Shown piece by piece: positions 1-9,053 of a stretch of 64,000 nucleotides of DNA (the stretch's first letter is position 1; each line of letters starts with the position of its first letter). Origin of the DNA: Arthrobacter sp. Bi26 (GTDB lineage: Bacteria > Actinomycetota > Actinomycetes > Actinomycetales > Micrococcaceae); the NCBI RefSeq assembly GCF_918697925.1, contig NZ_CAKKMF010000007.1:22955-86954 (forward strand). The letters run 5' to 3'. The notes beneath the pieces were generated by a model. The model did not search any database. It was not told the DNA's origin and saw nothing but the letters and a program-made list of their open reading frames with translations. A program made the position numbers and the translations under genes.

Positions 1-851
1 AGGATTCGCCGGTCACCGACGTCCATGTTTTTGGCCGCCGCGGCCCGGCCCAGGTGAAGTTCACGCCGCTGGAGCTGCGCGAACTCAGCCACGCCAAGGA
101 CGTGGACATCGTCCTGTACCCGGAGGACTTCGAGTTCGACGAGGCCTCGGACGAGGCCATCCGCAGCAACAACCAGATCCGGACCATGGTCAACACCCTG
201 ACGAACTGGCTCGTCGAGGAACATGCCGAGGCCGAGGAACCGTCCTCGCGCCGGCTGCACCTGCACTTCCTGCACAGCCCCGTCGAGATCCATGACGACG
301 CCGCGAACCCCGGCCGGGTCGCCGGCATCAAGTTCGAACGCATGCAGCTGGACGGCACCGGGAACGTCAAGGGCACCGGGGAGTTCCTCGACTACCCCGT
401 CCAGGCCGTCTACCGTGCGATCGGCTACCACGGTTCGCCGCTTGATGAGCTGGAATACGATGCCCGCCGCGGGGTCGTCCCGAACGAGGGCGGCCGCGTG
501 CTCGACGCCGAGGGAAACGCCGTGCCCGGAATCTACGCCACGGGCTGGATCAAGCGCGGGCCCGTCGGGCTGATCGGCCACACCAAGGGCGACGCGCTGG
601 AGACCATCGGCTTCCTGCTGGAGGACCGGCTGACGCTGCCCCCGGCGCAGAACCCGGACCCGCAGGCCATCATCGACCTGCTTCAGGAGCGCGGCATCGA
701 GTACACCACGTGGGAAGGGTGGATCAAGCTTGATGCCCACGAGCTCGCCCTCGGCGCCGAATGGTCCGCGGCGCAGTCCGCCAACCGGATCGAACGGGAG
801 CGCATCAAGGTTGTGCCCCGCGAGGACATGATCGAGATTTCCCGCGGCTAG
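1..851 (+). CDS. fprA: Ferredoxin-NADP+ reductase, FprA-like, C-terminal part (5' end outside window)
   Basis: The gene is cut by the left edge; the reading frame is open from base 3 and stops with TAG at 849-851, leaving about 282 residues. The family is an adrenodoxin-reductase-like FAD flavoenzyme that passes electrons between NADPH and ferredoxin in the cytoplasm. Visible support is the stretch DVHVFGRRGPAQVKFTPLELREL near the edge and the conserved block GWIKRGPVGLIGHTKGDA, which matches the FAD/NADP-binding C-terminal motif of actinobacterial FprA proteins. No methionine start is needed because the N-terminal FAD-binding fold lies upstream. Identity is inferred from family memory but is strong. 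Confidence 0.9.
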   Translation, partial: DSPVTDVHVFGRRGPAQVKFTPLELRELSHAKDVDIVLYPEDFEFDEASDEAIRSNNQIRTMVNTLTNWLVEEHAEAEEPSSRRLHLHFLHSPVEIHDDAANPGRVAGIKFERMQLDGTGNVKGTGEFLDYPVQAVYRAIGYHGSPLDELEYDARRGVVPNEGGRVLDAEGNAVPGIYATGWIKRGPVGLIGHTKGDALETIGFLLEDRLTLPPAQNPDPQAIIDLLQERGIEYTTWEGWIKLDAHELALGAEWSAAQSANRIERERIKVVPREDMIEISRG

Positions 852-957
852 GGCAGGTCTTTGAGGGCAGCAGGTCCCTGAGGCAACAGGGGGGCGTCCC
901 GTCAGCCCGGGCGAAAAAGTGTCGGCTGCGCGGCTGCCTACGTGCCAGAATCCTCTC

Positions 958-1731
958 ATGACCAAGGAACGCAGTGAACTGAAGAGCACCGGATACGAGA
1001 TCTTCATCGGTATCCTTTCGATCCTGTCGATCGTGAATCTCGGGCTCTTGTATGTAGTGCAGGACGCGTCGCTCGACACTGTGCTCACCGTGATGAACGG
1101 CATTTTCAGCGTGGTCTTCCTCGCCGATTTCCTCTACCGGATCGTCACCGCACCATCGGCCGGCGCCTATTTCTTCAAGCACTTCGGCTGGGCCGACCTG
1201 CTTGCCAGCGTGCCTGTCGCCCAATTCAAGATCCTGCGCATCTTCCGGCTGGTACGGGTGTACCGCCTGCTCCGTGAGCTCGGCATCCGCACCGTCGGCC
1301 GCGCGCTGATCAAAGATCGGGCCGGCAGTTCCCTGTACGTACTGCTGCTCATGGGCATTTTCGTGCTGGAATTCGGCAGCCTCACGATACTCCGCGTCGA
1401 GCAGTACGCCCCGGGGGCCAACATCACGACCGCCTCGGACGCCATCTGGTACACGATCGTCACGATCTCGACAGTTGGATACGGTGACCAGTATCCGGTC
1501 ACCGATCCGGGCCGTGTCATCGGGTCAGGCATCATTGTCCTCGGCGTCGGTATCTTCGGCACGTTCACCGGCTACCTGGCCAACTTCTTCCTCGCTCCCA
1601 AGAAACCCGCACCGTCCGTCGGAGCGGCCGGCGCGGGTACCTCGACGGTCGAGGCACTCCGCCTGCGCCTGGAAGAGTCCGAAGCCAAGCTCACCGAGAT
1701 CAGAAAGCTGCTCGTCGAGCCAACTTCGTGA
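958..1731 (+). CDS. Voltage-gated-type potassium channel (ion transport domain)
   Basis: A 257-residue membrane protein with the K+ selectivity filter TVGYGD at residues 172-177, preceded by a pore helix (IWYTIVTIS) and followed by a last hydrophobic segment. The N-terminal half has several hydrophobic segments and an arginine-spaced S4-like helix (RIFRLVRVYRLLRELGIR), so it is a voltage-sensor-type channel of the inner membrane. The C-terminal tail (LRLRLEESEAKLTEIRKLL) looks like a coiled coil. ATG at 958 is preferred over an in-frame GTG at 919 because the intervening residues do not resemble the family; no strong ribosome binding site is visible. Transcribed alone between FprA and the GAF regulator. 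Confidence 0.88.
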   Translation: MTKERSELKSTGYEIFIGILSILSIVNLGLLYVVQDASLDTVLTVMNGIFSVVFLADFLYRIVTAPSAGAYFFKHFGWADLLASVPVAQFKILRIFRLVRVYRLLRELGIRTVGRALIKDRAGSSLYVLLLMGIFVLEFGSLTILRVEQYAPGANITTASDAIWYTIVTISTVGYGDQYPVTDPGRVIGSGIIVLGVGIFGTFTGYLANFFLAPKKPAPSVGAAGAGTSTVEALRLRLEESEAKLTEIRKLLVEPTS

Positions 1732-1911
1732 ACGCCTGCACATAGTCGCGGACTTGGTGCAGGCTTCCGCGGGAACCTGATCCGTGTCGACGCGGGTCAT
1801 TCGTCGTCCTGCCGAGGACTCCGGCGCGTTTCCAAACGCCCCGCTCGGAACTAGACTGGACCGGACGTGGCGGCCTTCGGTACGCCGTCGAGCCCGTCCG
1901 GTGGGAGTTCA

Positions 1912-3291
1912 ATGAGGAATCTGGTCCATCCGGCAGCTCCGTTACCGCCAGCTGGCGGGGTCAGTGCGGAGCTGCGCCAGCAGCATGCCAGCGCCGGGCA
2001 TGAGGAACTGGACTCGCAGGGACTCGTTTTTCCCGGGAACCTGCAACTGCCTGGACTCAGCAGCCTGATCCAGGAGTCGTGGCGGCGTTCCGCACAGCTG
2101 CTCGCCAACCCGGACAACCCTGAGGCGCCGCTGGCCCTGGACCGCGAGGAACTCGAGGAATACCGCCGCCAGCACCCGCTGGCCGCCATCATGCCCGTGA
2201 TCCATAAGCTCCTGGTCCTGCCGAGCCATGACAGCGGAATGCTGGTAGCCGTGGGAGACGAGGTGGGCCGGCTGCTCTGGGTTGAAGGCGACGCCGCCCT
2301 GCAGCGCCGGGCCGAGGGCATGATGTTCGTCCCCGGTGCCGACTGGTCCGAAGCGACGGTCGGCACCAGCGCCCCCGGAACCGCGCTGGCCCTCGGCCGG
2401 GGAATCCAGATCTCCGGTGCCGAACACTACAAGCGCTCGGTTCATCCGTGGAGCTGCACGGCTGTGCCGTTCCACGATCCTGATTCCGGCGCCCTGCTGG
2501 GGGTCGTGGACATCACCGGCACAGAGTCGGCCGTGGCCCCGCATACGTTATCGCTCGTTGAGGCGACGGTCGCCGCGGCCCAGGCGCATCTGCGGGTGGA
2601 ACGGCTGCAGCTGGCCGCAGCCGGGCAGTCCTCGCCGTCCCGGCGGCGGAACTCGGCGCCGAAGACGGCCGGGGCGCCGGCGGCCAACAGCCTCTACCGC
2701 AACAGCCTCCAGCTGCTCGGCCGCGACCAGGCCCTGCTCAGCATTGACGGCCGGACCGTGGCCCTGTCCGCCCGGCACAGCGAGATCCTGGCCCTGCTCA
2801 GCAGCCACCCCGCAGGGCTGAATGCCGAGGAACTCTGCGCCCTCCTGTACCCCGGGGAGGCCTTCACCATGACCCTGCGCGCGGAGATGGTGCGGCTGCG
2901 CAAGGTGCTTCAGCAGCTCCATCCCGGTGCTGTCCCAGAATCACGCCCGTACCGCCTGCCGCTGGACCTCGTCCCCGACGCCGGACAGGTGCTGGACTGC
3001 CTGCAGCGCGGCGCCCACCGGATAGCGCTGGAGATCTACCGCGGCGCCGTGCTGCCCCGCTCCGAGGCGCCCGGCATCGTGGAGCTGCGGGCCAGGGTCT
3101 CCGCGCTGATGCGCGAGGCCCTGCTGACGGACGGCAGCGCCGAATCGCTCCTGAAGTACGCCGCGCTGCCCGAGGCCAAGGACGACGTCGACGTCCGCAT
3201 CGCCGCGCTGAAGCTGCTGGCGCCGCGCTCGCCCAAGCGCGCCGCCGTCGTCGCCGATCTGGAACGGCTGGACCGGGAACTGAGCGCCTGA
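1912..3291 (+). CDS. GAF-domain transcriptional regulator of the downstream aldehyde/alcohol dehydrogenase cluster
   Basis: A 459-residue cytoplasmic protein. Residues about 50-230 look like the sensor and GAF region of AcoR-type activators (SWRRSAQL, VGTSAPGTALALGRGIQI, SVHPWSCTAVPFHDPDSGALLGVVDITG). Unlike true AcoR it lacks the sigma-54 AAA+ domain. It ends instead in a winged-helix-like region around residues 270-350 (SARHSEILALLSSHPAGLNAEELCALLYP). ATG at 1912 has GGGAG seven bases upstream; a GTG at 1867 is the alternative. It sits directly before aldehyde dehydrogenase and alcohol dehydrogenase genes on the same strand, so it probably senses an aldehyde or alcohol-derived ligand and controls them; that role is inference. 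Confidence 0.8.
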   Translation: MRNLVHPAAPLPPAGGVSAELRQQHASAGHEELDSQGLVFPGNLQLPGLSSLIQESWRRSAQLLANPDNPEAPLALDREELEEYRRQHPLAAIMPVIHKLLVLPSHDSGMLVAVGDEVGRLLWVEGDAALQRRAEGMMFVPGADWSEATVGTSAPGTALALGRGIQISGAEHYKRSVHPWSCTAVPFHDPDSGALLGVVDITGTESAVAPHTLSLVEATVAAAQAHLRVERLQLAAAGQSSPSRRRNSAPKTAGAPAANSLYRNSLQLLGRDQALLSIDGRTVALSARHSEILALLSSHPAGLNAEELCALLYPGEAFTMTLRAEMVRLRKVLQQLHPGAVPESRPYRLPLDLVPDAGQVLDCLQRGAHRIALEIYRGAVLPRSEAPGIVELRARVSALMREALLTDGSAESLLKYAALPEAKDDVDVRIAALKLLAPRSPKRAAVVADLERLDRELSA

Positions 3292-3436
3292 CCCGTCGCG
3301 GCAGGCAAGGACGGCGGGTGAGTGACCGGGGTCACTTGCTTGCAACCTGACTGCAACCTTTGCGCGCCTACGCTGGGTGCAACGGGGGCCGGAAGCGCCT
3401 AGCTGCCCCCCATCTTGCACAGCAAAGGAGCTAGCA

Positions 3437-4960
3437 ATGACTGTTTACGCCCAGCCCGGTACCGAGGGCTCGAAGGTCACCTTCAAGGACCGCTACGACA
3501 ACTGGATCGGCGGCGAATGGATTGCCCCGGTCAAGGGCCAGTACTTCGAGAACATCACCCCGGTGACCGGCAAGGTGTTCTGCGAGGTGGCCCGCGGCAC
3601 CGCCGAGGACATCGAACTGGCGCTGGACGCCGCCCACAAGGTTGCACCGTCCTGGGGCAAGACCTCGGTGGCCGAGCGCGCCGCGATCCTGAACAAGATC
3701 GCCGACCGGATCGATGAGAACACCGAGATGCTCGCCGTCGCCGAATCCTGGGACAACGGCAAGCCGATCCGCGAGACCCTCAACGCCGACATTCCGCTGG
3801 CCGCGGACCACTTCCGCTACTTTGCCTCTGCTGTCCGCGCCCAGGAGGGCCGGCTTTCCCAGCTCGACGACGACACCACCGCCTACCACTACCATGAGCC
3901 GCTCGGCGTCGTCGGCCAGATCATTCCCTGGAACTTCCCGATCCTCATGGCCGTCTGGAAGCTCGCCCCGGCCCTCGCCGCCGGCAACGCCGTGGTGCTG
4001 AAGCCCGCCGAGCAGACACCGTCCTCGATCCTGGTGCTGATGGAACTCATCGGCGACATCCTGCCGGCCGGCGTGCTCAACGTGGTCAACGGCTTCGGCG
4101 TCGAGGCGGGCAAGCCGCTGGCCTCCAGCCCGCGGATCCGCAAGATCGCCTTTACCGGCGAGACCACCACGGGCCGCCTGATCAGCCAGTACGCCAGCCA
4201 GAACCTGATCCCGGTCACCCTGGAACTCGGCGGCAAGAGCCCGAATATCTTCTTCAACGACGTCGCCGACACCAACGATGCCTTCTACGACAAGGCCCAG
4301 GAGGGCTTCACGCTCTTCGCCTTCAACCAGGGCGAGGTCTGCACCTGCCCGTCCCGCGCCCTGGTCCAGGACGGCATCTACGACTCGTTCATGGCCGACG
4401 CCATCGCCCGGGTGCAGAAAATCATCCAGGGCAACCCGCTGGACACCGAGACGCAGCTCGGTGCCCAGGCCTCCAACGACCAGCTGGAGAAGATCCTCTC
4501 CTACATCGACATCGGCAAGCAGGAAGGCGCCAAGCTGCTCACCGGCGGCGCCCGGGCCGAACTGTCCGGCGATCTGGCCGGCGGCTACTACGTGCAGCCC
4601 ACCATTTTCGAGGGCCACAACAAGATGCGGATCTTCCAGGAGGAGATCTTCGGCCCCGTGGTGTCCGTGACGCGCTTCAGTGATTACAACGACGCCATGG
4701 GGATCGCCAACGACACCCTCTACGGCCTCGGTGCCGGTGTCTGGTCCCGCAATGGCAACGTTGCCTACCGTGCCGGCCGCGAGATCCAGGCCGGGCGCGT
4801 GTGGGTCAACAACTACCACGCCTACCCGGCCGGTGCGGCGTTTGGCGGGTACAAGTCCTCCGGCATCGGCCGCGAGAACCACTCGATGATGCTGGACCAC
4901 TACCAGCAGACCAAGAACCTTCTGGTCAGCTACAACGAAAACAAGCTCGGCTTCTTCTAA
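3437..4960 (+). CDS. NAD+-dependent aldehyde dehydrogenase (acetaldehyde dehydrogenase type, ExaC/AldB-like)
   Basis: A 507-residue enzyme of the usual ALDH length that oxidises an aldehyde to its carboxylate with NAD(P)+. Catalytic features are all present: oxyanion Asn in PWNFP (N166), general-base Glu in LELGGKSP (E263) and the nucleophilic Cys302 in [10 protein letters not shown]. The GEVCTCPSR and [14 protein letters not shown] sequences are typical of the acetaldehyde-active ExaC/AldB group. AAAGGAG lies upstream of ATG 3437. With the GAF regulator before it and a Zn alcohol dehydrogenase and DUF779 gene after it, it likely serves ethanol or short-chain alcohol use. A strong terminator follows at 4973-5008. 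Confidence 0.93.
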   Translation: MTVYAQPGTEGSKVTFKDRYDNWIGGEWIAPVKGQYFENITPVTGKVFCEVARGTAEDIELALDAAHKVAPSWGKTSVAERAAILNKIADRIDENTEMLAVAESWDNGKPIRETLNADIPLAADHFRYFASAVRAQEGRLSQLDDDTTAYHYHEPLGVVGQIIPWNFPILMAVWKLAPALAAGNAVVLKPAEQTPSSILVLMELIGDILPAGVLNVVNGFGVEAGKPLASSPRIRKIAFTGETTTGRLISQYASQNLIPVTLELGGKSPNIFFNDVADTNDAFYDKAQEGFTLFAFNQGEVCTCPSRALVQDGIYDSFMADAIARVQKIIQGNPLDTETQLGAQASNDQLEKILSYIDIGKQEGAKLLTGGARAELSGDLAGGYYVQPTIFEGHNKMRIFQEEIFGPVVSVTRFSDYNDAMGIANDTLYGLGAGVWSRNGNVAYRAGREIQAGRVWVNNYHAYPAGAAFGGYKSSGIGRENHSMMLDHYQQTKNLLVSYNENKLGFF

Positions 4961-4972
4961 GCCGCATTGACC

Positions 4973-5008
4973 CGGGCGGGGCGGATCGGCAGTGATCCGC
5001 CCCGCCCG
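4973..5008 (+). terminator. Intrinsic terminator-like hairpin after the aldehyde dehydrogenase
   Basis: Perfect 15-bp stem (4973-4987 with 4994-5008, CGGGCGGGGCGGATC arm) and a 6-base loop, followed by TTCCATTT. It lies 12 bases past the aldehyde dehydrogenase stop, so the alcohol dehydrogenase downstream may have its own promoter or depend on partial read-through. Confidence 0.8.
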
Positions 5009-5129
5009 TTCCATTTGCCCGCACTGGCCACCCCTCGGGCATGCAGCACCTCCCGCCACCCCACGGAGTACACCAAACCCTCAATATGCCCTAAGAAACT
5101 ATGCCTAAAACTACGCAAGGATTTCGCCA

Positions 5130-6152
5130 ATGAGGACGACAATGCAAGCTGCTGTGGTAACTGAATTCGGCAAGGACCTCCAGATCCAGGACCTCCCCAT
5201 TCCCGCCCCGGGCCGGGGCGAGGCGCTGGTCAAGGTCATCACCACGGGTGTCTGCCACACCGACCTCCATGCTGCGGAAGGTGACTGGCCGGTCAAGCCG
5301 TCGCCGCCGTTCGTGCCCGGACACGAAGGCGTGGGCGAAGTGGTGGCCCTCGGCGAAGGCGTCACGGACCTCGCCGTCGGAGACCTCGTGGGCAACGCCT
5401 GGCTGTGGTCCGCGTGCGGCGACTGCCAGTTCTGCCGGACCGGCTGGGAAACCCTCTGTGAGACCCAAAAGAACGCCGGCTACAGTGTGGACGGTTCCTT
5501 CGGCGAGTACATGCTGGTGGACAGCCGCTTTGCTGCCCGCATCCCAGCCGGTTCTGACCCTGCGGAGGTGGCGCCGATTCTCTGTGCGGGAGTCACCGTA
5601 TACAAAGGCTTGAAGATGACCGAGGCCAAGCCGGGCCAGTGGGTCACCATCTCCGGGATCGGCGGGCTCGGGCACATCGCCGTCCAGTACGCCGTGGCCA
5701 TGGGGCTGCGGGTCGCGGCGGTGGACATCGCCGACGACAAGCTCGCCCTGGCCAAGAAGCACGGGGCAGAGCTGACCGTCAATGCCCTGCACGAGGATCC
5801 CGCCGAAGTTATCCAGCGCGAAACAGGAGGATGCCATGGAGTCCTGGTCACGGCAGTGCACCCCTCGGCGTTCGGCCAGGCCATTGGGATGGCTCGACGC
5901 GGCGGAACGATCGTGTTCAACGGGCTGCCGCCGGGCGACTTTCCAGCGCCGATTTTCGAGATTGTGCTCAAGGGGCTGACCGTCCGGGGCTCGATTGTTG
6001 GCACCCGGCAGGACCTTGAGGAAGCCCTGGATTTCTATGCCCAGGGGAAGATCCACCCCACGGTTTCCTCCCGGGAACTCTCCGAAGTCAACGCCGTTCT
6101 TGACGAGATGAAGCACGCCAAGATCGACGGCAGAGTGGTGCTGACGTTCTGA
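5130..6152 (+). CDS. Zinc-dependent alcohol dehydrogenase (AdhP/AdhA type)
   Basis: A 340-residue medium-chain dehydrogenase that interconverts primary alcohols and aldehydes with NAD+. Catalytic zinc ligands are Cys42 (GVCHTDLH), His65-Glu66 (PGHEGVGEV) and Cys152 (PILCAGVT). The structural zinc lobe has Cys96, 99, 102 and 110 (CGDCQFCRTGWETLC). The Rossmann motif GIGGLGHIA is at 176-184. AAGGA is eight bases before ATG 5130; an internal ATG at 5142 is a weaker alternative. Its stop overlaps the DUF779 start by one base (TGATG), implying translational coupling. It would supply the aldehyde consumed by the upstream aldehyde dehydrogenase. Confidence 0.92.
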   Translation: MRTTMQAAVVTEFGKDLQIQDLPIPAPGRGEALVKVITTGVCHTDLHAAEGDWPVKPSPPFVPGHEGVGEVVALGEGVTDLAVGDLVGNAWLWSACGDCQFCRTGWETLCETQKNAGYSVDGSFGEYMLVDSRFAARIPAGSDPAEVAPILCAGVTVYKGLKMTEAKPGQWVTISGIGGLGHIAVQYAVAMGLRVAAVDIADDKLALAKKHGAELTVNALHEDPAEVIQRETGGCHGVLVTAVHPSAFGQAIGMARRGGTIVFNGLPPGDFPAPIFEIVLKGLTVRGSIVGTRQDLEEALDFYAQGKIHPTVSSRELSEVNAVLDEMKHAKIDGRVVLTF

Positions 6153-6568
6153 TGCCGCAGCCGCAGACCAGGCTCGACGCCGCCGTCACGCGTCATGGCG
6201 AAGACTTCTCGCGTGTGGCGCTCACCCCTGCGGCCGCTGGGCTGCTCCGCAAGCTGTGGGGACAGCACGGGCCCTTAATGTTCCACCAGTCCGGCGGCTG
6301 CTGTGACGGGTCCGCGCCCATGTGCTATCCGGCGGGGGAGTTCCTGACCGGCGACTCCGACGTCCTGTTGGGCCTGTTCGACATCTCCGACGGATTGCGG
6401 CCCCAGCCACTGGAATTTTGGATGTCGCGGGAGCAGTTCAACTACTGGAGCCACACGCACCTGACGGTTGACGTCGTCCCTGGCCGGGGGAGCGGTTTCT
6501 CAGTGGAGGCGCCGGAAGGCAAGCGGTTCCTGATCCGCTCTACGCTGATGGAAAACTGGCCGGTCTGA
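6152..6568 (+). CDS. DUF779 family protein, accessory to acetaldehyde/aldehyde dehydrogenase
   Basis: 138 residues. The block MFHQSGGCCDGSAPMCYPAGEF carries the paired-Cys motif characteristic of DUF779, followed by LLGLFD and WMSREQFNYWSHTHLTVDVVPGRGSGFSVEAPEGKRFLIRS. The function is not established; the family is repeatedly found beside ALDH genes and the conserved cysteines suggest a metal or redox role. The start overlaps the alcohol dehydrogenase stop by one base, so the two are translationally coupled. A hairpin at 6606-6638 closes the unit. Confidence 0.88.
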   Translation: MPQPQTRLDAAVTRHGEDFSRVALTPAAAGLLRKLWGQHGPLMFHQSGGCCDGSAPMCYPAGEFLTGDSDVLLGLFDISDGLRPQPLEFWMSREQFNYWSHTHLTVDVVPGRGSGFSVEAPEGKRFLIRSTLMENWPV

Positions 6569-6605
6569 GCCGGAACAGGGCAGCCTAAAGCGAGCCGACA
6601 GACGT

Positions 6606-6638
6606 GCGGGCCGTGCCGGCAACACCGGTACGGCCCGC
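6606..6638 (+). terminator. Hairpin terminator after the DUF779 gene
   Basis: Arms GCGGGCCGTGCCGG (6606-6619) and CCGGTACGGCCCGC (6625-6638) pair with one G-U type mismatch over a 5-base loop. No T tract follows, as is common for GC-rich actinobacterial terminators. Confidence 0.65.
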
Positions 6639-6741
6639 ATTCGCGTCTCACTATGTGGGACAAATCTGGCCGCCCAGTGGATGGACACTACGATGGATAG
6701 GTCTGTTTCCAAACCCAGTTACCAAGATTGCGGACTTTTCT

Positions 6742-8313
6742 ATGAACCTTTTCCGGACAAAATCCATCGAGCAGTCCATGTCCGACGCCGATGAACCCGG
6801 ACGCAGGCTGAAGCGCTCGCTCAGCACGTGGGACCTCATGATCATGGGGGTCGCGGTTGCCGTCGGCGCCGGGATCTTCTCGGTCGGCGCCAAGGCCGCC
6901 GCGAATTTCGCCGGGCCCGCCGTGACCATCTCCTTCGCTATCGCTGCCGTCACCTGCGCGCTCGCCATCATGTGCTACGCCGAATTTGCCACGGCCATCC
7001 CAGTGGCAGGCTCCGCCTATGTCTTCACGTACGCGACCATGGGGGAGATCCTTGCGTGGATCATCGGCTGGAACCTGATCCTTGAACTGTTCACGGCCGG
7101 CGCCGTGATCGCCAAATACTGGGGCATCTACCTCAGCAAGGTCTTCGCGCTCATGGGCGTGGACATCCCGCCGTCGATCTCGCTGGGCGGCGTTGACCTC
7201 TACTGGGGCGCCTTCCTGATTGTTGCCGTCTTCACCGTGCTGCTGGTCCTCGGGACCAAGCTCTCTGCCCGCGTCGGCAACATCTTCACGCTCATCAAGA
7301 TCGCGGTGGTCCTGTTCGTGATCGTGGTCGGCTTCACCTATGTGAAGTTCGAGAACTACGCCCCGTTCGTCCCGGCGTCCGAACCCACCGGAGGCACCGG
7401 AACCGCCGATGTCCTCAAGCAGTCCTTCTTCGGCTTCCTGACCGGTGCGGCCCCCGCCCAGTACGGAACCCTGGGCATCTTCGCCGGCGCCGCCCTGGTC
7501 TTCTTCGCCTTCATCGGCTTCGACGTCGTCGCCACCTCCGCCGAAGAGGTCAAGAACCCGCAGAAGACGCTGCCCCGCGGCATCTTCGGCGGCCTGGCGA
7601 TCGTCACGGTGCTGTACATCCTGGTGTCGCTGGCACTGACCGGCATGGTCTCCTACACGAAGCTGGCTGAGGCCAAGAACCCGACGCTCACCACGGCCTT
7701 CGAGGCCGTCGGCAATACCGACGCCGCCAAGGTCATCGCCTTTGGCTCCCTGGTGGGCCTCACCACCGTGATCATGGTGCTGCTGATGGGCCTGTCCCGC
7801 GTGGTCCTCGCCATGAGCCGCGACGGCCTGCTGCCGCGCTCCCTGTCCAAGACCAGCACCATCCGTGCGACGCCGGCCCGCCTCCAGATCATCTGCGGCG
7901 CCGGAGTGGCACTCGTTGCCGGCTTGACCAACGTGGACTTGCTGGAGGAAATGATCAATATCGGGACCCTGTCCGCCTTCGTGATGGTCAGCCTGGGCAT
8001 CCTGGTGCTCCGCAAGAAGCGTCCCGACCTGAAGCCGGCCTTCCGCGTCCCGTTCGGCAAGGTGCTCCCGGTCGTCTCTGCCGTCCTGTGCCTGTACCTC
8101 ATGACGAACCTCGCCGTGGAAACCTGGATCTTCTTCGCGATCTGGCTGGTGATCGGTATCGCGATCTACTTCGCTTACGGTCAGCGCCATTCCCGGCTGA
8201 ACGAGAAGTTCGCGGAGGCCCGCGCCTCCGTGAACGGCCCGGGCAAGGAGAGCATAGCCAACGCGGCCGGACCGTCCGCGGCGGACGACGAAGACGCGCT
8301 CACCCGCTCCTGA
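6742..8313 (+). CDS. APC-family cationic/neutral amino-acid permease (YfnA/CAT-like)
   Basis: A 523-residue polytopic inner-membrane transporter with about 12-14 hydrophobic segments. The first helix holds the APC substrate-site motif (MIMGVAVAVGAGIFSVG), and FIGFDVVATSAEEVKNPQKTLPRGI is the classic helix-6 and loop signature of the cationic amino acid transporter branch. It likely imports amino acids by proton symport. ATG at 6742 was chosen because the extra residues from an upstream GTG at 6604 lie in the terminator region. The hydrophilic C-terminal tail of about 40 residues is Ala/Ser/Asp-rich. A TetR gene follows 126 bases later. Confidence 0.9.
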   Translation: MNLFRTKSIEQSMSDADEPGRRLKRSLSTWDLMIMGVAVAVGAGIFSVGAKAAANFAGPAVTISFAIAAVTCALAIMCYAEFATAIPVAGSAYVFTYATMGEILAWIIGWNLILELFTAGAVIAKYWGIYLSKVFALMGVDIPPSISLGGVDLYWGAFLIVAVFTVLLVLGTKLSARVGNIFTLIKIAVVLFVIVVGFTYVKFENYAPFVPASEPTGGTGTADVLKQSFFGFLTGAAPAQYGTLGIFAGAALVFFAFIGFDVVATSAEEVKNPQKTLPRGIFGGLAIVTVLYILVSLALTGMVSYTKLAEAKNPTLTTAFEAVGNTDAAKVIAFGSLVGLTTVIMVLLMGLSRVVLAMSRDGLLPRSLSKTSTIRATPARLQIICGAGVALVAGLTNVDLLEEMINIGTLSAFVMVSLGILVLRKKRPDLKPAFRVPFGKVLPVVSAVLCLYLMTNLAVETWIFFAIWLVIGIAIYFAYGQRHSRLNEKFAEARASVNGPGKESIANAAGPSAADDEDALTRS

Positions 8314-8336
8314 CCGGGGGAGCACCAGCTCCCGAC

Positions 8337-8411
8337 GCATCGAAGTCGCCGGAGCCGAGCGAATTCGCTGGAAACTTCCGGCGTCTTCGCACGGTTCCGG
8401 CGACTTCGGCG
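8337..8411. repeat. Intergenic repeats of a CGAAGTCGCCGGA-like unit
   Basis: The spacer between the permease and the TetR gene carries direct and inverted copies of a short unit (CGAAGTCGCCGGA near 8340; TTCCGGCGACTTCGGCG near 8395). It resembles, but is not identical to, the GGCGACGCGCGAA repeats at 14220 and 59000, so it may belong to the same class of dispersed intergenic repeats. Confidence 0.4.
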
Positions 8412-8439
8412 TTTGGCCTGCGCTCCCTAAGATGGACAC

Positions 8440-9045
8440 ATGGCCCGCCCAGCAAGACCGGAACGCAAATTAGAGTTGTTATCGGCGATTCTCGACTACC
8501 TCATGGACAAGACGCTGGCGGAGCTGACGTTCCGCAGCCTCGCCGACGGGCTGGGCGTCAGCAGCTACGTCCTGGTGTACCACTTCGGCCACCGTGAACA
8601 GCTGATCAACGAGATCATCCGCGGCATCGAATCCCGGCTGGACAGCATCCGCGCCACCGACGTCAGGGACATCGACAGGGACGCGTGGCGGGCCTTCCTC
8701 CTGGAATCCTGGCAGTGGACCATGGCGCAGCGCAACCGGCACCTGGCCCGGCTTGAATTCGAGGCGACAGCGCAGGACGTTGTGGCGGCGGTACCGCGCG
8801 GCACCGCCCAGGAACACTTCCGGATGCTGCACGCGAAGGCCCGGGACTGGCTCATCATCCAGGGCATCGAGCCGGAGTTCGCGGAAACCGACGCCCGCCT
8901 GTTCACCGCCGCGTTCTATGGGCTCCAGTTCGATTTCGTCGTCAACAACCAGCCCGAGGAAGCCACAAAGGCCTTTGAGCTGATGATGCTGGTCTTCTTC
9001 AACAACCTCGACCGGCGCCTGGCCACCGACGGCCAGCACATCTGA
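8440..9045 (+). CDS. TetR/AcrR-family transcriptional regulator
   Basis: 201 residues. The N-terminal 55 residues form a TetR helix-turn-helix (LSAILDYLMDKTLAELTFRSLADGLGVSSYVLVYHFGHREQLINEII); the variable C-terminal domain (FLLESWQWTMAQRNRHLARLEFEA) resembles TetR ligand/dimer domains. The ligand is unknown. It lies downstream of the amino-acid permease on the same strand, but with a 126-base spacer holding repeats, so control of the permease is only a guess. Confidence 0.85.
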   Translation: MARPARPERKLELLSAILDYLMDKTLAELTFRSLADGLGVSSYVLVYHFGHREQLINEIIRGIESRLDSIRATDVRDIDRDAWRAFLLESWQWTMAQRNRHLARLEFEATAQDVVAAVPRGTAQEHFRMLHAKARDWLIIQGIEPEFAETDARLFTAAFYGLQFDFVVNNQPEEATKAFELMMLVFFNNLDRRLATDGQHI

Positions 9046-9053
9046 GCTGAGTC

